64,000 nt of DNA from Runella zeae DSM 19591 (GTDB lineage Bacteria; Bacteroidota; Bacteroidia; Cytophagales; Spirosomataceae): positions 125,825 through 189,824 of the forward strand of contig NZ_KE384044.1 of the NCBI RefSeq assembly GCF_000423565.1. The letters are read 5' to 3'. A program made the position numbers and the translations under genes. This document shows positions 36,529 to 45,130 of the stretch, one piece after another (positions within the stretch are counted from its first letter, which is position 1; the number at the start of each line of letters is the position of its first letter). The notes beneath the pieces were generated by a model, which was not told the origin of the DNA, did not search any database, and worked only from the letters and a program-made list of their open reading frames with translations.

Positions 36529-37147
36529 ATGAAAATAGCAATCATCGGTTCAGGCAATGTCGGTGGGGCATTGGCTCAAAAGCTCATTAAGGCAGGTCAC
36601 AGTGTTTTGGTAGGGGCGAAGTTTCCCTTGAGCGAAAAATCAATCAAGCTAGCCACCCAAATTGGCGAAGATAGATTTACGACTTTTGAAAGGGCAACAC
36701 CAAAGCGATGTCGTCATTCTTACCACTCCTCCCACGGCCATCTCCAGCATTGTAGCCACCGAAGAAGACCTATCCGACAAAGTAATCATCGATGCTACCA
36801 ATTCTATTGGGCGCAAGATAGAAGATGTGTACCCTACTGTATACCATTACCTCATCGAAAAGACCAAAGCCAAAGTAATAAAATGCTTCAACAGTACAGG
36901 CTTTGAAAATATCCTCAATCCCGTTTACAACGGAATAGCAGCGGATATGTTTATGGCAGGAGAAAATCAAAACGCTAAAGACATCACTAGGCAACTAGCG
37001 ATTGATTGTGGGTTTGGCTCCTGTATTGATTTTGGCAAAAGCGATAAGGTCGAGCTTCTGGAAAAATTGGCCCAAGTGTGGATCAACCTAGCCGCCTTTC
37101 AAGGCTTGGGACGAAACATTGCGTTTCATGTTTTGAAAAAACAATAG
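36529..37147 (+). pseudogene. NADPH-dependent F420 reductase-like oxidoreductase, frameshifted
   Basis: The first frame starts MKIAIIGSGNVGGALAQKL (Rossmann, NADP) and runs to about 36692 in homology; the second frame carries SDVVILTTPPTAISSIVATE and the rest to LKKQ. The switch is a one-base insertion in the CAACACCAAAG stretch near 36695-36705: removing one C gives ATQSDVV in one frame of 205 residues. So it is a full-length reductase of the NpdG type broken once. A genuine mutation cannot be distinguished from a sequencing error here. It follows bestrophin by 16 bases. Confidence 0.75.
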
Positions 37148-37150
37148 GAC

Positions 37151-38260
37151 TTATTGCTGTATTCCACTCACACCCGAATAATACACCTTAGCAGCGCTTG
37201 TGAGCACCGCAGGAGAGGAATAAATACTCCCTCCTGTTCTAAACTCCCATTTTTTCGCCCCTGTACGGCTATCTAAAGCATACAGGCGGTCGTCGATACC
37301 GCCGATATACACCGTACTGTCTGTCACGGCGGGTGAAGATTGAATACGATTGGCGCTTACTGACTCCCACTTTTTGGCACCTGTTTTGACATCAAGTGCG
37401 TATGTTCTTGAATCTATACTTCCTGTATAAACGACTCCATTGGCTACTACGGGCGATGAAAAAATAGGGCCATCGGCTCTATATTCCCACTGTTTGGCGC
37501 CAGTTTGGGCGTTGAGGGCATACAGCTTGCGGTCAAAACTACCAATAAACACTACGCCCTCAGATACCGTAGGCGAAGAGCTTACTTCTCCACTTGTCGC
37601 AAATTTCCATTTTTGGGTGCCCGTTTCGGCATCCAAAGCATAGACATTATAATCGTTGCTTCCTACATATACGACGCCATCGGCCACCGACGGCGACGAA
37701 TCTACCCCAGAGCCTGTTTTGAATTCCCATTTTTGGGTGCCAGTTTTGGCATCTAGGGCATATACATTCGTAAAACCTCCTACATATATTTTTCCATTAG
37801 CAAGAGTTGGGGAAGAAATACTAATACCATCGACCGAAAATTCCCATTTTTTAGTTCCTGATACAATATCTAAAGCATACAACTTGCTCCTAAAATTGGA
37901 AGCACTCCCCATGCCAACAAATACAGTGGCATCTTGTACCAATGGAGCCGACGAAATACCCATTCCTGCGTCAAACTCCCATACTTTGGCACCTGTTTTG
38001 ATATCTAAGGCATATACTTTTTCGTCGGAACTCCCCACAATCACCAGCCCTACTCCCAGCGCAGGCGACGAATGTACGGCACCTTTTGCCTCAAAATCCC
38101 ACATTTTAGTGCCTGTTTTGGCATTGACGGCATAGAGTTTATTGTCACTACTTCCCACAAAAACCGCATCAATGCCTTTGGGAAGAGGGTCACTTTTTTT
38201 TGAACAGGCACTTACCAATATTATTAACAGACCAAGAGAATAATTGAGTATTTTTTTCAT
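37151..38260 (-). CDS. PQQ-type beta-propeller lipoprotein (BamB-like repeats)
   Basis: 369 residues. Lipobox LVSAC at residues ~16-20 (mature Cys20) with KKSDPLP after it. The rest is eight copies of a ~40-residue repeat of the form YALDAKTGTKKWEF plus SSPxVxDGxVYVGS, one per blade, giving an eight-bladed propeller. The nucleotide repeats are similar but not identical, so it is not a CRISPR. Such proteins act as scaffolds, e.g. BamB in outer-membrane assembly, or as substrates in binding; the function here is unproven. The left-hand neighbour is convergent. Confidence 0.85.
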   Translation of the reverse strand: MKKILNYSLGLLIILVSACSKKSDPLPKGIDAVFVGSSDNKLYAVNAKTGTKMWDFEAKGAVHSSPALGVGLVIVGSSDEKVYALDIKTGAKVWEFDAGMGISSAPLVQDATVFVGMGSASNFRSKLYALDIVSGTKKWEFSVDGISISSPTLANGKIYVGGFTNVYALDAKTGTQKWEFKTGSGVDSSPSVADGVVYVGSNDYNVYALDAETGTQKWKFATSGEVSSSPTVSEGVVFIGSFDRKLYALNAQTGAKQWEYRADGPIFSSPVVANGVVYTGSIDSRTYALDVKTGAKKWESVSANRIQSSPAVTDSTVYIGGIDDRLYALDSRTGAKKWEFRTGGSIYSSPAVLTSAAKVYYSGVSGIQQ

Positions 38261-38322
38261 GCGTTATATGTAAAACGTAATTATGACTTTGAACGAAGTT
38301 TAGAAAGAAAAAGTATGACCAT

Positions 38323-39006
38323 TTATTTTTTAGGAGTAGTAGTCATAAATTCCTTTAGATAGTACGGCTCAAATTCGGCTACATTTTCAAAACGTTGTTG
38401 CTTCCACAAATCCATAGCCAATTGCCCTACCGTTTTGGCCGAGGGATATATTACCGGAACTCGAAAATGTGCATTAGAATGATGTTCTAAAACCTGCCGA
38501 CACTTGGTGGCGCCATCCCCAAAAAATACAACCCGTGATTTTTGAAGTAAATCTTCAAAAGAATCTAAATCAATAATTTTGGCTTGGGTAGGTTCTAATT
38601 CTTGCAGCTTGCTGTCGTATATGGCACAATAAACCTCCATACGCCGAGCATCGAGCATGGGGCAGAAAAGCGTCGTTTCATCAAAAAAATCAACAATTTG
38701 GGCGGTCATTGCGGCAAGGGTATTGACACTGACCAGTGGCTTATCTAAGGCAAAACAAAGCCCTTTGGCCGTAGAAACCGCAATTCTTAGTCCAGTATAT
38801 GAGCCTGGGCCTTTGGCGACGGCAATGGCGTCAAGGTCCGAAAGTGTAAATCCAGCGTGGGTGACGGCATTGTGTATCAAGGTCGTCAACATCCCCGAAG
38901 ACGACTTCTCGGCCAATAAATCATAGCTTACCAATAGCGCATTGTCTTGGTGTAATGCGACAGAGCAGCCACGAGTAGAGGTATCAATACTTAATAAAAG
39001 TGACAC
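38323..39006 (-). CDS. tsaB: tRNA threonylcarbamoyladenosine biosynthesis protein TsaB
   Basis: 227 residues from GTG 39006 (V/M-SLLLSIDTSTRGCSVALHQ), the TsaB start; the annotated longer frame to 39072 has an unrelated tail. Family blocks IDTSTRGCSVAL, AVAKGPGSYTGLRIAVSTAKGLC and FFGDGATKC are present. TsaB is a partner of TsaD in making t6A at A37 of ANN-decoding tRNAs. The ASKHA-fold ATP site is degenerate as usual. Divergent from mpl. Confidence 0.92.
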   Translation of the reverse strand: MSLLLSIDTSTRGCSVALHQDNALLVSYDLLAEKSSSGMLTTLIHNAVTHAGFTLSDLDAIAVAKGPGSYTGLRIAVSTAKGLCFALDKPLVSVNTLAAMTAQIVDFFDETTLFCPMLDARRMEVYCAIYDSKLQELEPTQAKIIDLDSFEDLLQKSRVVFFGDGATKCRQVLEHHSNAHFRVPVIYPSAKTVGQLAMDLWKQQRFENVAEFEPYYLKEFMTTTPKK

Positions 39007-39152
39007 GTTTGTGGGGGTATTATTTGAAAAGTTTGATAGTTTAAATGATTGGCTGTTAATTTGCTTTTGCAAATAACAACTCTATTCATCAAACTTTCCA
39101 AGTTCGGAGGTAGAATCATTGGAAGTTTTTTCAAACTCAGATACCAACACAA

Positions 39153-40517
39153 ATGCAAGTTCATTTTATTGCCATTGGTGGAAGTGTGATGCACAACTTG
39201 GCGATTGCCTTGCATCGCAAAGGTTACCAAATAACCGGTTCCGATGACGAAATCTACGATCCAGCTCGCACAAGGCTCCAAAAATTAGGTTTATTACCCG
39301 CCGAAATAGGATGGTTTCCTGACAAAATCCATTCCAATCTCGATGCGGTGATTTTGGGAATGCACGCTCGTAAAGACAATCCTGAGCTTGCTCGCGCCCA
39401 AGAATTAGGTTTAGCGATTTATTCTTATCCAGAATATATTTACCAACAAAGCCTCCATAAACAGCGTGTTGTGATTGCGGGGAGTCATGGCAAAACCACT
39501 ATCACGTCGATGGTGCTGCATGCATTGCGGGTCAATCAACGTCAGTTTGACTATCTTGTAGGTGCACAGCTTGATGGCTTTGAGACCATGGTAAAGCTAT
39601 CAGATGAAGCCCCGCTTATTGTGGTAGAAGGCGATGAATACCCCGCTTCGCCTACCGACCTAGCCCCCAAGTTTTTACATTATCATCCTCACATCGCCCT
39701 TATCAGTGGCATTGCGTGGGATCACTACAATGTATTTCCTACTTGGGAAAGCTACGTAAAGCAATTTGAACAGCTCGCTGACTCTCTGCCCAAATCAGGT
39801 GTGCTGATTTTTGACGAAACCGACGACATGCTCGATGTCATTGGCAAAAATGAAAGGGTAGATATAAGGCCTGTTCCCTATGAAGTACACGCCCACAAAA
39901 TCGTTAACGGGCAGACCTTCCTGACTACTACAAACTATGGTGACGTACCTTTGTTGGTATTTGGGGAGCACAACATGAAAAATATCAGCGGTGCACTAGC
40001 TGTCTGCGAAGAACTTGGGCTCACGACTGAGCAGTTTTATCGGGCTATTCAGACCTTCAAAGGAGCGAGCAATCGTATGGAAACATTAGGTAAAAACGAA
40101 CATGCTGCTGTTTTTAAAGATTTTGCCCACGCTCCATCCAAAGTAGAAGCCACCACCAAAGCCGCCAAATCGCAATTTCCTGAAAGAGAACTTATCGCTT
40201 GCGTAGAGCTTCACACTTTTAGTAGCCTCAACAAAGATTTCATCGGACAGTATGCTCACAAACTCGATGCCGCAGATACCGCTATTGTCTATTACAACCC
40301 ACATACGCTCACTCATAAGCGGCTTGCCCCTATCGAACCCTCTGATGTAAAGGACGCTTTCAAGTTGGAGCGTTTGGAGGTGTTTACCGACGTCGAAGCA
40401 CTTCAGCAGTTTTTGCGGTCTCAGTCGTGGCAACATGCCAATTTACTCATGATGAGTTCGGGCACTTTTGGCGGATTAGATTTAAAAACATTAACGAATG
40501 ATATTCTAAAAAGCTAA
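39153..40517 (+). CDS. mpl: UDP-MurNAc:L-alanyl-gamma-D-glutamyl-meso-DAP ligase (Mpl)
   Basis: 454 residues of Mur-ligase fold. MurC-type N-terminus MQVHFIAIGGSVMHNLAIALHRKGYQITGSD; the ATP motif is GSHGKTTITSMVL near residue 108; then VEGDEYPASPTD and ISGIAWDHYNVFPT. It attaches the recovered tripeptide directly to UDP-MurNAc in peptidoglycan recycling. Motifs IAWDH and DEYPASP separate it from MurC. Divergent to tsaB. Confidence 0.92.
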   Translation: MQVHFIAIGGSVMHNLAIALHRKGYQITGSDDEIYDPARTRLQKLGLLPAEIGWFPDKIHSNLDAVILGMHARKDNPELARAQELGLAIYSYPEYIYQQSLHKQRVVIAGSHGKTTITSMVLHALRVNQRQFDYLVGAQLDGFETMVKLSDEAPLIVVEGDEYPASPTDLAPKFLHYHPHIALISGIAWDHYNVFPTWESYVKQFEQLADSLPKSGVLIFDETDDMLDVIGKNERVDIRPVPYEVHAHKIVNGQTFLTTTNYGDVPLLVFGEHNMKNISGALAVCEELGLTTEQFYRAIQTFKGASNRMETLGKNEHAAVFKDFAHAPSKVEATTKAAKSQFPERELIACVELHTFSSLNKDFIGQYAHKLDAADTAIVYYNPHTLTHKRLAPIEPSDVKDAFKLERLEVFTDVEALQQFLRSQSWQHANLLMMSSGTFGGLDLKTLTNDILKS

Positions 40518-40560
40518 ACGTCAACTATTTTTTATCTGCTACTCCAAACCAAACCTTGCC

Positions 40561-40592
40561 AACCTCAGAGAATTCTCTGAGGTTTATTTTTT
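40561..40592 (+). terminator. mpl terminator
   Basis: AACCTCAGAGAA / TTCTCTGAGGTT, a 24-bp perfect palindrome followed by TATTTTTTG. Confidence 0.85.
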
Positions 40593-40623
40593 GGCTACAA
40601 AATGACGCATTACGCTATCTTTG
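40591..40623 (+). promoter_or_regulatory. Promoter of the kinase-like gene
   Basis: TATCTTTG at 40616-40623 fits TAnnTTTG fully, with TTG at 40591-40593 (22-base spacer). Transcription would begin near 40628, so the ATG at 40638, not 40602, is the start. Confidence 0.6.
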
Positions 40624-40637
40624 CAAAAATTTTTAAT

Positions 40638-41678
40638 ATGCGTTTTGTAGATTATCCTTCCATCATCAGATTTGCGTGGGCCGACTTCGATGCAAGCCGC
40701 CCCATCGACCACATTGAAGACATAAGTGCCCGAGTATCGACCAATCACGTTTTTAGAGTTAATCTCGAAGGAGGCGACCGAGTTATTGCCAAGCTTTCTT
40801 ATTTTGGCAAATATGAGCATTTCAAAGAAGACCATCGGCTCATTCATACCTTAGCCAACAATCTCCTCTATCCTTTTGAAAACGTACTAGCAAAATCTCT
40901 GGTCAAAAACAACCAAGTGTATGTCTATCGCCACCAAGAAGAAAACATTGATGTTTGGGTGGTGTTTTACAACCCTATCCGCGTGGCCGAAAAGCTTCCA
41001 CGACGACTAGAAGAACATCACATTCGAAAGCTTGGCAACGAAATAGCCCGCTTCCACAAAGCTTGTGCTAGTGTAAGCTCAGTCATGCCAAAGTCTTCTA
41101 AAACGTTGCGTTCGGACATCCAAGATTTACTAGATATGCTCGATACCGATACGGGTCGCTATGAACACCGCATGAACATCGACGCCCTACGCCAACAATG
41201 TAACCTCTTCTTAGAAAATCGTAAAAAGATGGTGGCAAGCTCGGTAGAAACCATGCCCGTTTTTTTAGATTGGAACATCGGCAATTTTTCAGTTACCGAA
41301 AAATTAGAGCTTTTTTCGCGCTGGGATTATGACTGGTTTCGGATCAGCTACCGTGTCATGGATTTCTATTTTTTCAGTCGCGTATGTTCAGATGCCGGCG
41401 ATCGAACTGTGTTTTCTTACCTCATCAGTCCTTTGGCCGAAGAGCGTTTTGGGTGGTTTTTGGAAGAATACCACAAAGTATATCCCCTTACTGAGCGTGA
41501 AGTACGATTTTTGCCCGAAGCATATCGCTTCTTTATTCTCAACTATGTCATCAAATATGGACGGTATTTTTTCCACCGTACCTACGCTACCAAACTCCAA
41601 AGAGAAGCTTACGAAATTTATTTCCCCTCGATTGAGACCTTTTCGGTAGACCCCATTTTGAAAAACTTAAATCTATAA
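40638..41678 (+). CDS. Atypical aminoglycoside-phosphotransferase-like kinase
   Basis: 346 residues from ATG 40638, supported by the promoter just upstream. APH-fold elements: VFRVNLEGGDRVIAKLSYFG (ATP-binding Lys), LGNEIARFHKACA helix, catalytic loop MPVFLDWNIGNFSV (in place of HGDxHxxN; Asp and Asn kept), and RWDYDWFRISYRVMDFYFFSR (metal Asp). The family phosphorylates small molecules such as choline, homoserine or sugars. Substrate unknown. It precedes two HAD genes on the same strand. Confidence 0.8.
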   Translation: MRFVDYPSIIRFAWADFDASRPIDHIEDISARVSTNHVFRVNLEGGDRVIAKLSYFGKYEHFKEDHRLIHTLANNLLYPFENVLAKSLVKNNQVYVYRHQEENIDVWVVFYNPIRVAEKLPRRLEEHHIRKLGNEIARFHKACASVSSVMPKSSKTLRSDIQDLLDMLDTDTGRYEHRMNIDALRQQCNLFLENRKKMVASSVETMPVFLDWNIGNFSVTEKLELFSRWDYDWFRISYRVMDFYFFSRVCSDAGDRTVFSYLISPLAEERFGWFLEEYHKVYPLTEREVRFLPEAYRFFILNYVIKYGRYFFHRTYATKLQREAYEIYFPSIETFSVDPILKNLNL

Positions 41679-41708
41679 TCATATCCATCAAAAGACCATT
41701 GTGCCTGC

Positions 41709-42563
41709 ATGTTAGCTTTAGAAAACTTTACAGATATTGCCGACCGTTATCAAGTGTTTTTCTTTGATGCCTTTGGAGTCCTCAAAAACTCTAATGGGCT
41801 TATCCCCAATATTGTGGATACGTTTGCATATTTGCAGGCACAGCAAAAACAATTTTATATCCTTACCAACGATGCCTCCCGCAGCCCACAGCAGCTTGCA
41901 GAGTCGTATTGGAAACTAGGCTTGCAAGACATCACCCCCGACAATATCATCTCTTCTGGAATGCTTGCGCGGGAGTATTTGCAGCTCAAAGTAAAGCACG
42001 GAGTAGTGGCTTACCTTGGCACCGAAGATTCGGCTCACTACATCGAAACAGCCGACTTAAAGACCCTTTCGATTACGAATCTAAATCTCGACAAAGCCTC
42101 CGAAATAAGCGCACTCGTACTACTCGACGACGAAGGCTTTGACTGGAACGAAGACCTCAACAAAGCAATCAACCTCCTCCGCCGCCGTAATATCCCGGTC
42201 ATTGTAGCCAATACCGACAATACTTATCCCATTTCCAAAACCCACGTAGCTATTGCCATCGGTGCCGTAGCCGATATGCTCGAAAGCATCGTCGGAAAAC
42301 AGTTTATTCGTTTTGGGAAACCCGACGCTCAGATGTTTATGTTTGCCTACGACCGAGTCATCACCCAAAACCCTGAATTGGGCAAGAAAGATATCGTAAT
42401 GGTAGGCGATACCCTTCGCACTGATATCGCCGGAGGAAATAAATTTGGCCTTGATACCGTATTGGTACTGACGGGAAACATTCCCGCCGAAGACGCCGAA
42501 ATCAGGATTCGAAGCACAGGCATCATCCCTACTTATGTGTGCGAGTCGGCGGTTGTATCTTAA
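41709..42563 (+). CDS. HAD-IIA hydrolase (NagD-like)
   Basis: 284 residues. HAD motif I FFFDAFGVLKNS (Asp nucleophile; the second Asp is changed to Phe-Gly form as in the TIGR01459-type group), motif II FYILTNDASRS, motif III FGKPDAQMFMFAYDRV and motif IV VMVGDTLRTDIAGGNKFGLDTVLVLTG. The cap-type C2 domain fits HAD-IIA. Members dephosphorylate sugar phosphates or nucleotides. Starts 30 bases after the kinase gene. Confidence 0.85.
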   Translation: MLALENFTDIADRYQVFFFDAFGVLKNSNGLIPNIVDTFAYLQAQQKQFYILTNDASRSPQQLAESYWKLGLQDITPDNIISSGMLAREYLQLKVKHGVVAYLGTEDSAHYIETADLKTLSITNLNLDKASEISALVLLDDEGFDWNEDLNKAINLLRRRNIPVIVANTDNTYPISKTHVAIAIGAVADMLESIVGKQFIRFGKPDAQMFMFAYDRVITQNPELGKKDIVMVGDTLRTDIAGGNKFGLDTVLVLTGNIPAEDAEIRIRSTGIIPTYVCESAVVS

Positions 42564-42617
42564 TTTCCCAAGACATCACATGTGTTAGGCATTATTTTCA
42601 CCTATGATTTTATAACA

Positions 42618-43268
42618 ATGAAAGCATTCTTATTTGACTTAGACGGCGTAATCGTAGATACCGCCCATTTTCACTACCAAGCTTGGCGACGCCTTGCCAA
42701 TGAAAAACTGGGCTTCGACATTTCGGAAGAATTCAACGAAAACCTCAAAGGAATAAGCCGTACCGAATCGTTAGAGCGGATTTTAGCCCACGGCAATAGC
42801 ACCCTCGACGAGGCGACCAAAGCCGCCTACGCGACCCTCAAAAACGAGTGGTATGTAGAGTTAATCAATAAAATGACACCCGATGATATTTTGCCAGGTG
42901 TGAAGGTTTTTTTGGAAAAAACCCGCCAAGGTGGCATCAAGATTGGACTAGGGTCGGTTAGTAAAAATGCCAAGCCGATTTTAGAAAAAATTGGCATTGT
43001 GGAGGATTTTGATGTCATCATCGACGGTACCAAAATTTCCAAAGGAAAACCCGACCCTGAAGTCTTTTTGAAAGGTGCCCAAGAACTCCAGATAGCTCCT
43101 CACGACTGTGCGGTTTTTGAAGATGCGGTAGCAGGTATAGAAGCCGGCAAAAGAGCAGGTATGAAGACCGTGGGAATCGGCCAAGCGGAGGTATTGAAAG
43201 AAGCGGATATTGTATTTCCCAACCTTGTCGATGTAGAGATTTTTGAGCTGCTCCAAGCCTTATTTTAA
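42618..43268 (+). CDS. pgmB: Beta-phosphoglucomutase
   Basis: 216 residues from ATG 42618 (MKAFLFDLDGVIVDTAHFHY); 36 bases upstream of it is a non-conserved extension. HAD motif I DLDGVIVD, then AWRRLANEKLGFD and GISRTESLERIL of the beta-PGM cap, GSVSKNAKPILEKIG, and GKPDPEVFLKGAQEL. The enzyme interconverts beta-glucose 1- and 6-phosphate in maltose or trehalose breakdown. It is the last gene of a plus-strand run; a tiny transcript follows. Confidence 0.9.
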   Translation: MKAFLFDLDGVIVDTAHFHYQAWRRLANEKLGFDISEEFNENLKGISRTESLERILAHGNSTLDEATKAAYATLKNEWYVELINKMTPDDILPGVKVFLEKTRQGGIKIGLGSVSKNAKPILEKIGIVEDFDVIIDGTKISKGKPDPEVFLKGAQELQIAPHDCAVFEDAVAGIEAGKRAGMKTVGIGQAEVLKEADIVFPNLVDVEIFELLQALF

Positions 43269-43315
43269 GGCTAGTTTTGGAGCCGTTTCATAGCCAAAAA
43301 AAGACAGGATTTTTT

Positions 43316-43345
43316 TTGGAATAAATTGTTTTCTATCTATATTTG
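43316..43345 (+). promoter_or_regulatory. Promoter of a tiny transcript
   Basis: TTG at 43316-43318, 19-base spacer, TATATTTG at 43338-43345 (full match). It is followed within 60 bases by a terminator and no gene. Confidence 0.7.
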
Positions 43346-43350
43346 CACAA

Positions 43351-43408
43351 CTAATAATGGTGTGGATATAGTCGGAAAGCTGTTCGAGAATTTCGGGCAG
43401 CTTTTTTC
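43351..43408 (+). ncRNA. Candidate ~58-nt small RNA between pgmB and prfC
   Basis: Bounded by a perfect promoter and hairpin AAAGCTG/CAGCTTT with a T run (43376-43407). It contains a four-codon frame (ATG GTG TGG ATA stop). Both neighbours end here (pgmB plus strand, prfC minus strand), so it does not serve as a leader. May instead be a remnant promoter or a sponge-like RNA. Confidence 0.4.
43376..43408 (+). terminator. Terminator of the tiny transcript
   Basis: AAAGCTG / CAGCTTT stem with a 15-base loop, followed by a T run. Confidence 0.65.
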
Positions 43409-43471
43409 ATTTTCTTGAAATCAGCTAAATGTCTCAAAATGAGACATTACAACCCAAAATTCTCTACTGTT

Positions 43472-45067
43472 TTAATTTTCAGTCACTTTAAATTCGGAAG
43501 TCGTATGAAACTGTATGTCGGGGTTGTTGTCGCGGTTCATGCGAAGCATCCACTCTGAGTCCGCCAAAAATACTGGATTATCATCTTTGTCGTATCCGAT
43601 CTGAGTACCCTTCAAACGGATAAATTCTTGGAGCTTTTTGGGGTCTTCGCTAGTGATCCAGCAAGCCCTCGAAGTACTCATCGAAACCCACTTACATTTG
43701 GCACCATATTCGTGTTCGAGGCGGTACTGAATCACCTCAAATTGCAGCTCTCCTACCGTCCCTACTACCTTCCGATTGCCGGGTTGTACCGTAAACAACT
43801 GCGCTACTCCTTCGTCGGTCAATTGCTGCACCCCTTTCTCCAATTGCTTCGATTTCATAGGATCAAGATTGATAAGCTCTTTGAAGATTTCGGGTGAAAA
43901 GCTTGGAATACCTGCGTACTGTAAATTTTCTCCTTCTGTAAGGGTATCCCCAATCTTGAAAGTACCGGTATCATACAACCCAATCACATCTCCGGGGAAG
44001 CCTTCATCTATGACTTCCTTAGCAGAGGCCAGAAAGCTATAAGGATTGGAAAAGCGTACGCCCTTATCAAGACGTGTATGATGATAAAACTTGCCCCTTT
44101 CAAACACCCCTGAGCAGACCCTCAAAAACGCAATACGGTCGCGGTGACGTGGGTCAATGTTAGCATGAATTTTAAATACAAATCCCGTAAATTTCTTCTC
44201 AAGTGGCTCCACAACGCGCACATTGGTAACACGCCCCACGGGCAAGGGAGAAATTTGGCAGAAAGCCTCTAACAACTCTCTTACTCCAAAGTTGTTGACG
44301 GCACTTCCAAAAAACACGGGTGCTACTTTCCCGGTCAAATAGGCGTCTCGGTCAAACTCATCATACACTCCTTCAATCAGCTCCACATCCTCACGAAGCT
44401 GATTGGCATCGCGCTCTCCTACTTTTTGATCTAGCTCATCCGAATCCAACTCCAAAAGCGCCACCTCATCTTCTACTTTGGTTTTGTTCACTTTGAAAAA
44501 ATACATTTGTTTTTCCAACAAGTGATACACGCCTTTGAAGGTAGCTCCACCATTGACAGGCCATGTCAAGGGACGAACTTTGATGTTGAGTTTTTGTTCT
44601 AATTCATCCAATAAATCAAACGGATTTTGGCCTTCTCTATCCATTTTATTGATAAAGATAATCACGGGGGTATCACGCATACGGCAGACCTCCATGAGGC
44701 GCTCGGTTTGCTCTTCAACACCCTTTACACAATCAATCACCAAAATGACCGAATCGACCGCTGTAAGGGTACGATAGGTATCTTCGGCAAAATCTTTGTG
44801 ACCAGGAGTATCTAATATATTGATAAGCAAATTATTGTATTCGAATGTCATGACGGAGGTAGCCACAGAGATACCACGTTGCTTTTCAATCTCCATAAAA
44901 TCCGAAGTAGCTGTTTTTTTGATTTTGTTGGATTTTACGGCTCCTGCGGTTTGAATAGCCCCTCCAAAGAGCAGCAATTTTTCGGTCAGTGTGGTTTTTC
45001 CAGCATCAGGGTGGCTGATAATGGCGAATGTACGCCGTTTGGCGATTTCTTGTTGAAGATTACTCAT
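43472..45067 (-). CDS. prfC: Peptide chain release factor 3
   Basis: 531 residues, full length. G1 [17 protein letters not shown]3 DTPGHKDF, G4 NKMDRE. Family segments [20 protein letters not shown] and [20 protein letters not shown] are present. RF-3 is the GTPase that removes RF1/RF2 from the ribosome after termination. The gene is separated from the next upstream minus-strand gene by 63 bases. Confidence 0.96.
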   Translation of the reverse strand: MSNLQQEIAKRRTFAIISHPDAGKTTLTEKLLLFGGAIQTAGAVKSNKIKKTATSDFMEIEKQRGISVATSVMTFEYNNLLINILDTPGHKDFAEDTYRTLTAVDSVILVIDCVKGVEEQTERLMEVCRMRDTPVIIFINKMDREGQNPFDLLDELEQKLNIKVRPLTWPVNGGATFKGVYHLLEKQMYFFKVNKTKVEDEVALLELDSDELDQKVGERDANQLREDVELIEGVYDEFDRDAYLTGKVAPVFFGSAVNNFGVRELLEAFCQISPLPVGRVTNVRVVEPLEKKFTGFVFKIHANIDPRHRDRIAFLRVCSGVFERGKFYHHTRLDKGVRFSNPYSFLASAKEVIDEGFPGDVIGLYDTGTFKIGDTLTEGENLQYAGIPSFSPEIFKELINLDPMKSKQLEKGVQQLTDEGVAQLFTVQPGNRKVVGTVGELQFEVIQYRLEHEYGAKCKWVSMSTSRACWITSEDPKKLQEFIRLKGTQIGYDKDDNPVFLADSEWMLRMNRDNNPDIQFHTTSEFKVTEN

Positions 45068-45130
45068 TGTAAAAGTAGAATTGCAAAACTAGGATTTTTC
45101 GAATCTGAAAAAGTCCGCAAAGTTAGTAGC

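Noticed and set aside
37151..38260. Regular ~120-bp repeats as a CRISPR or tandem repeat
   Set aside because: They are within a coding gene and encode beta-propeller blades; spacing and sequence vary as in proteins.
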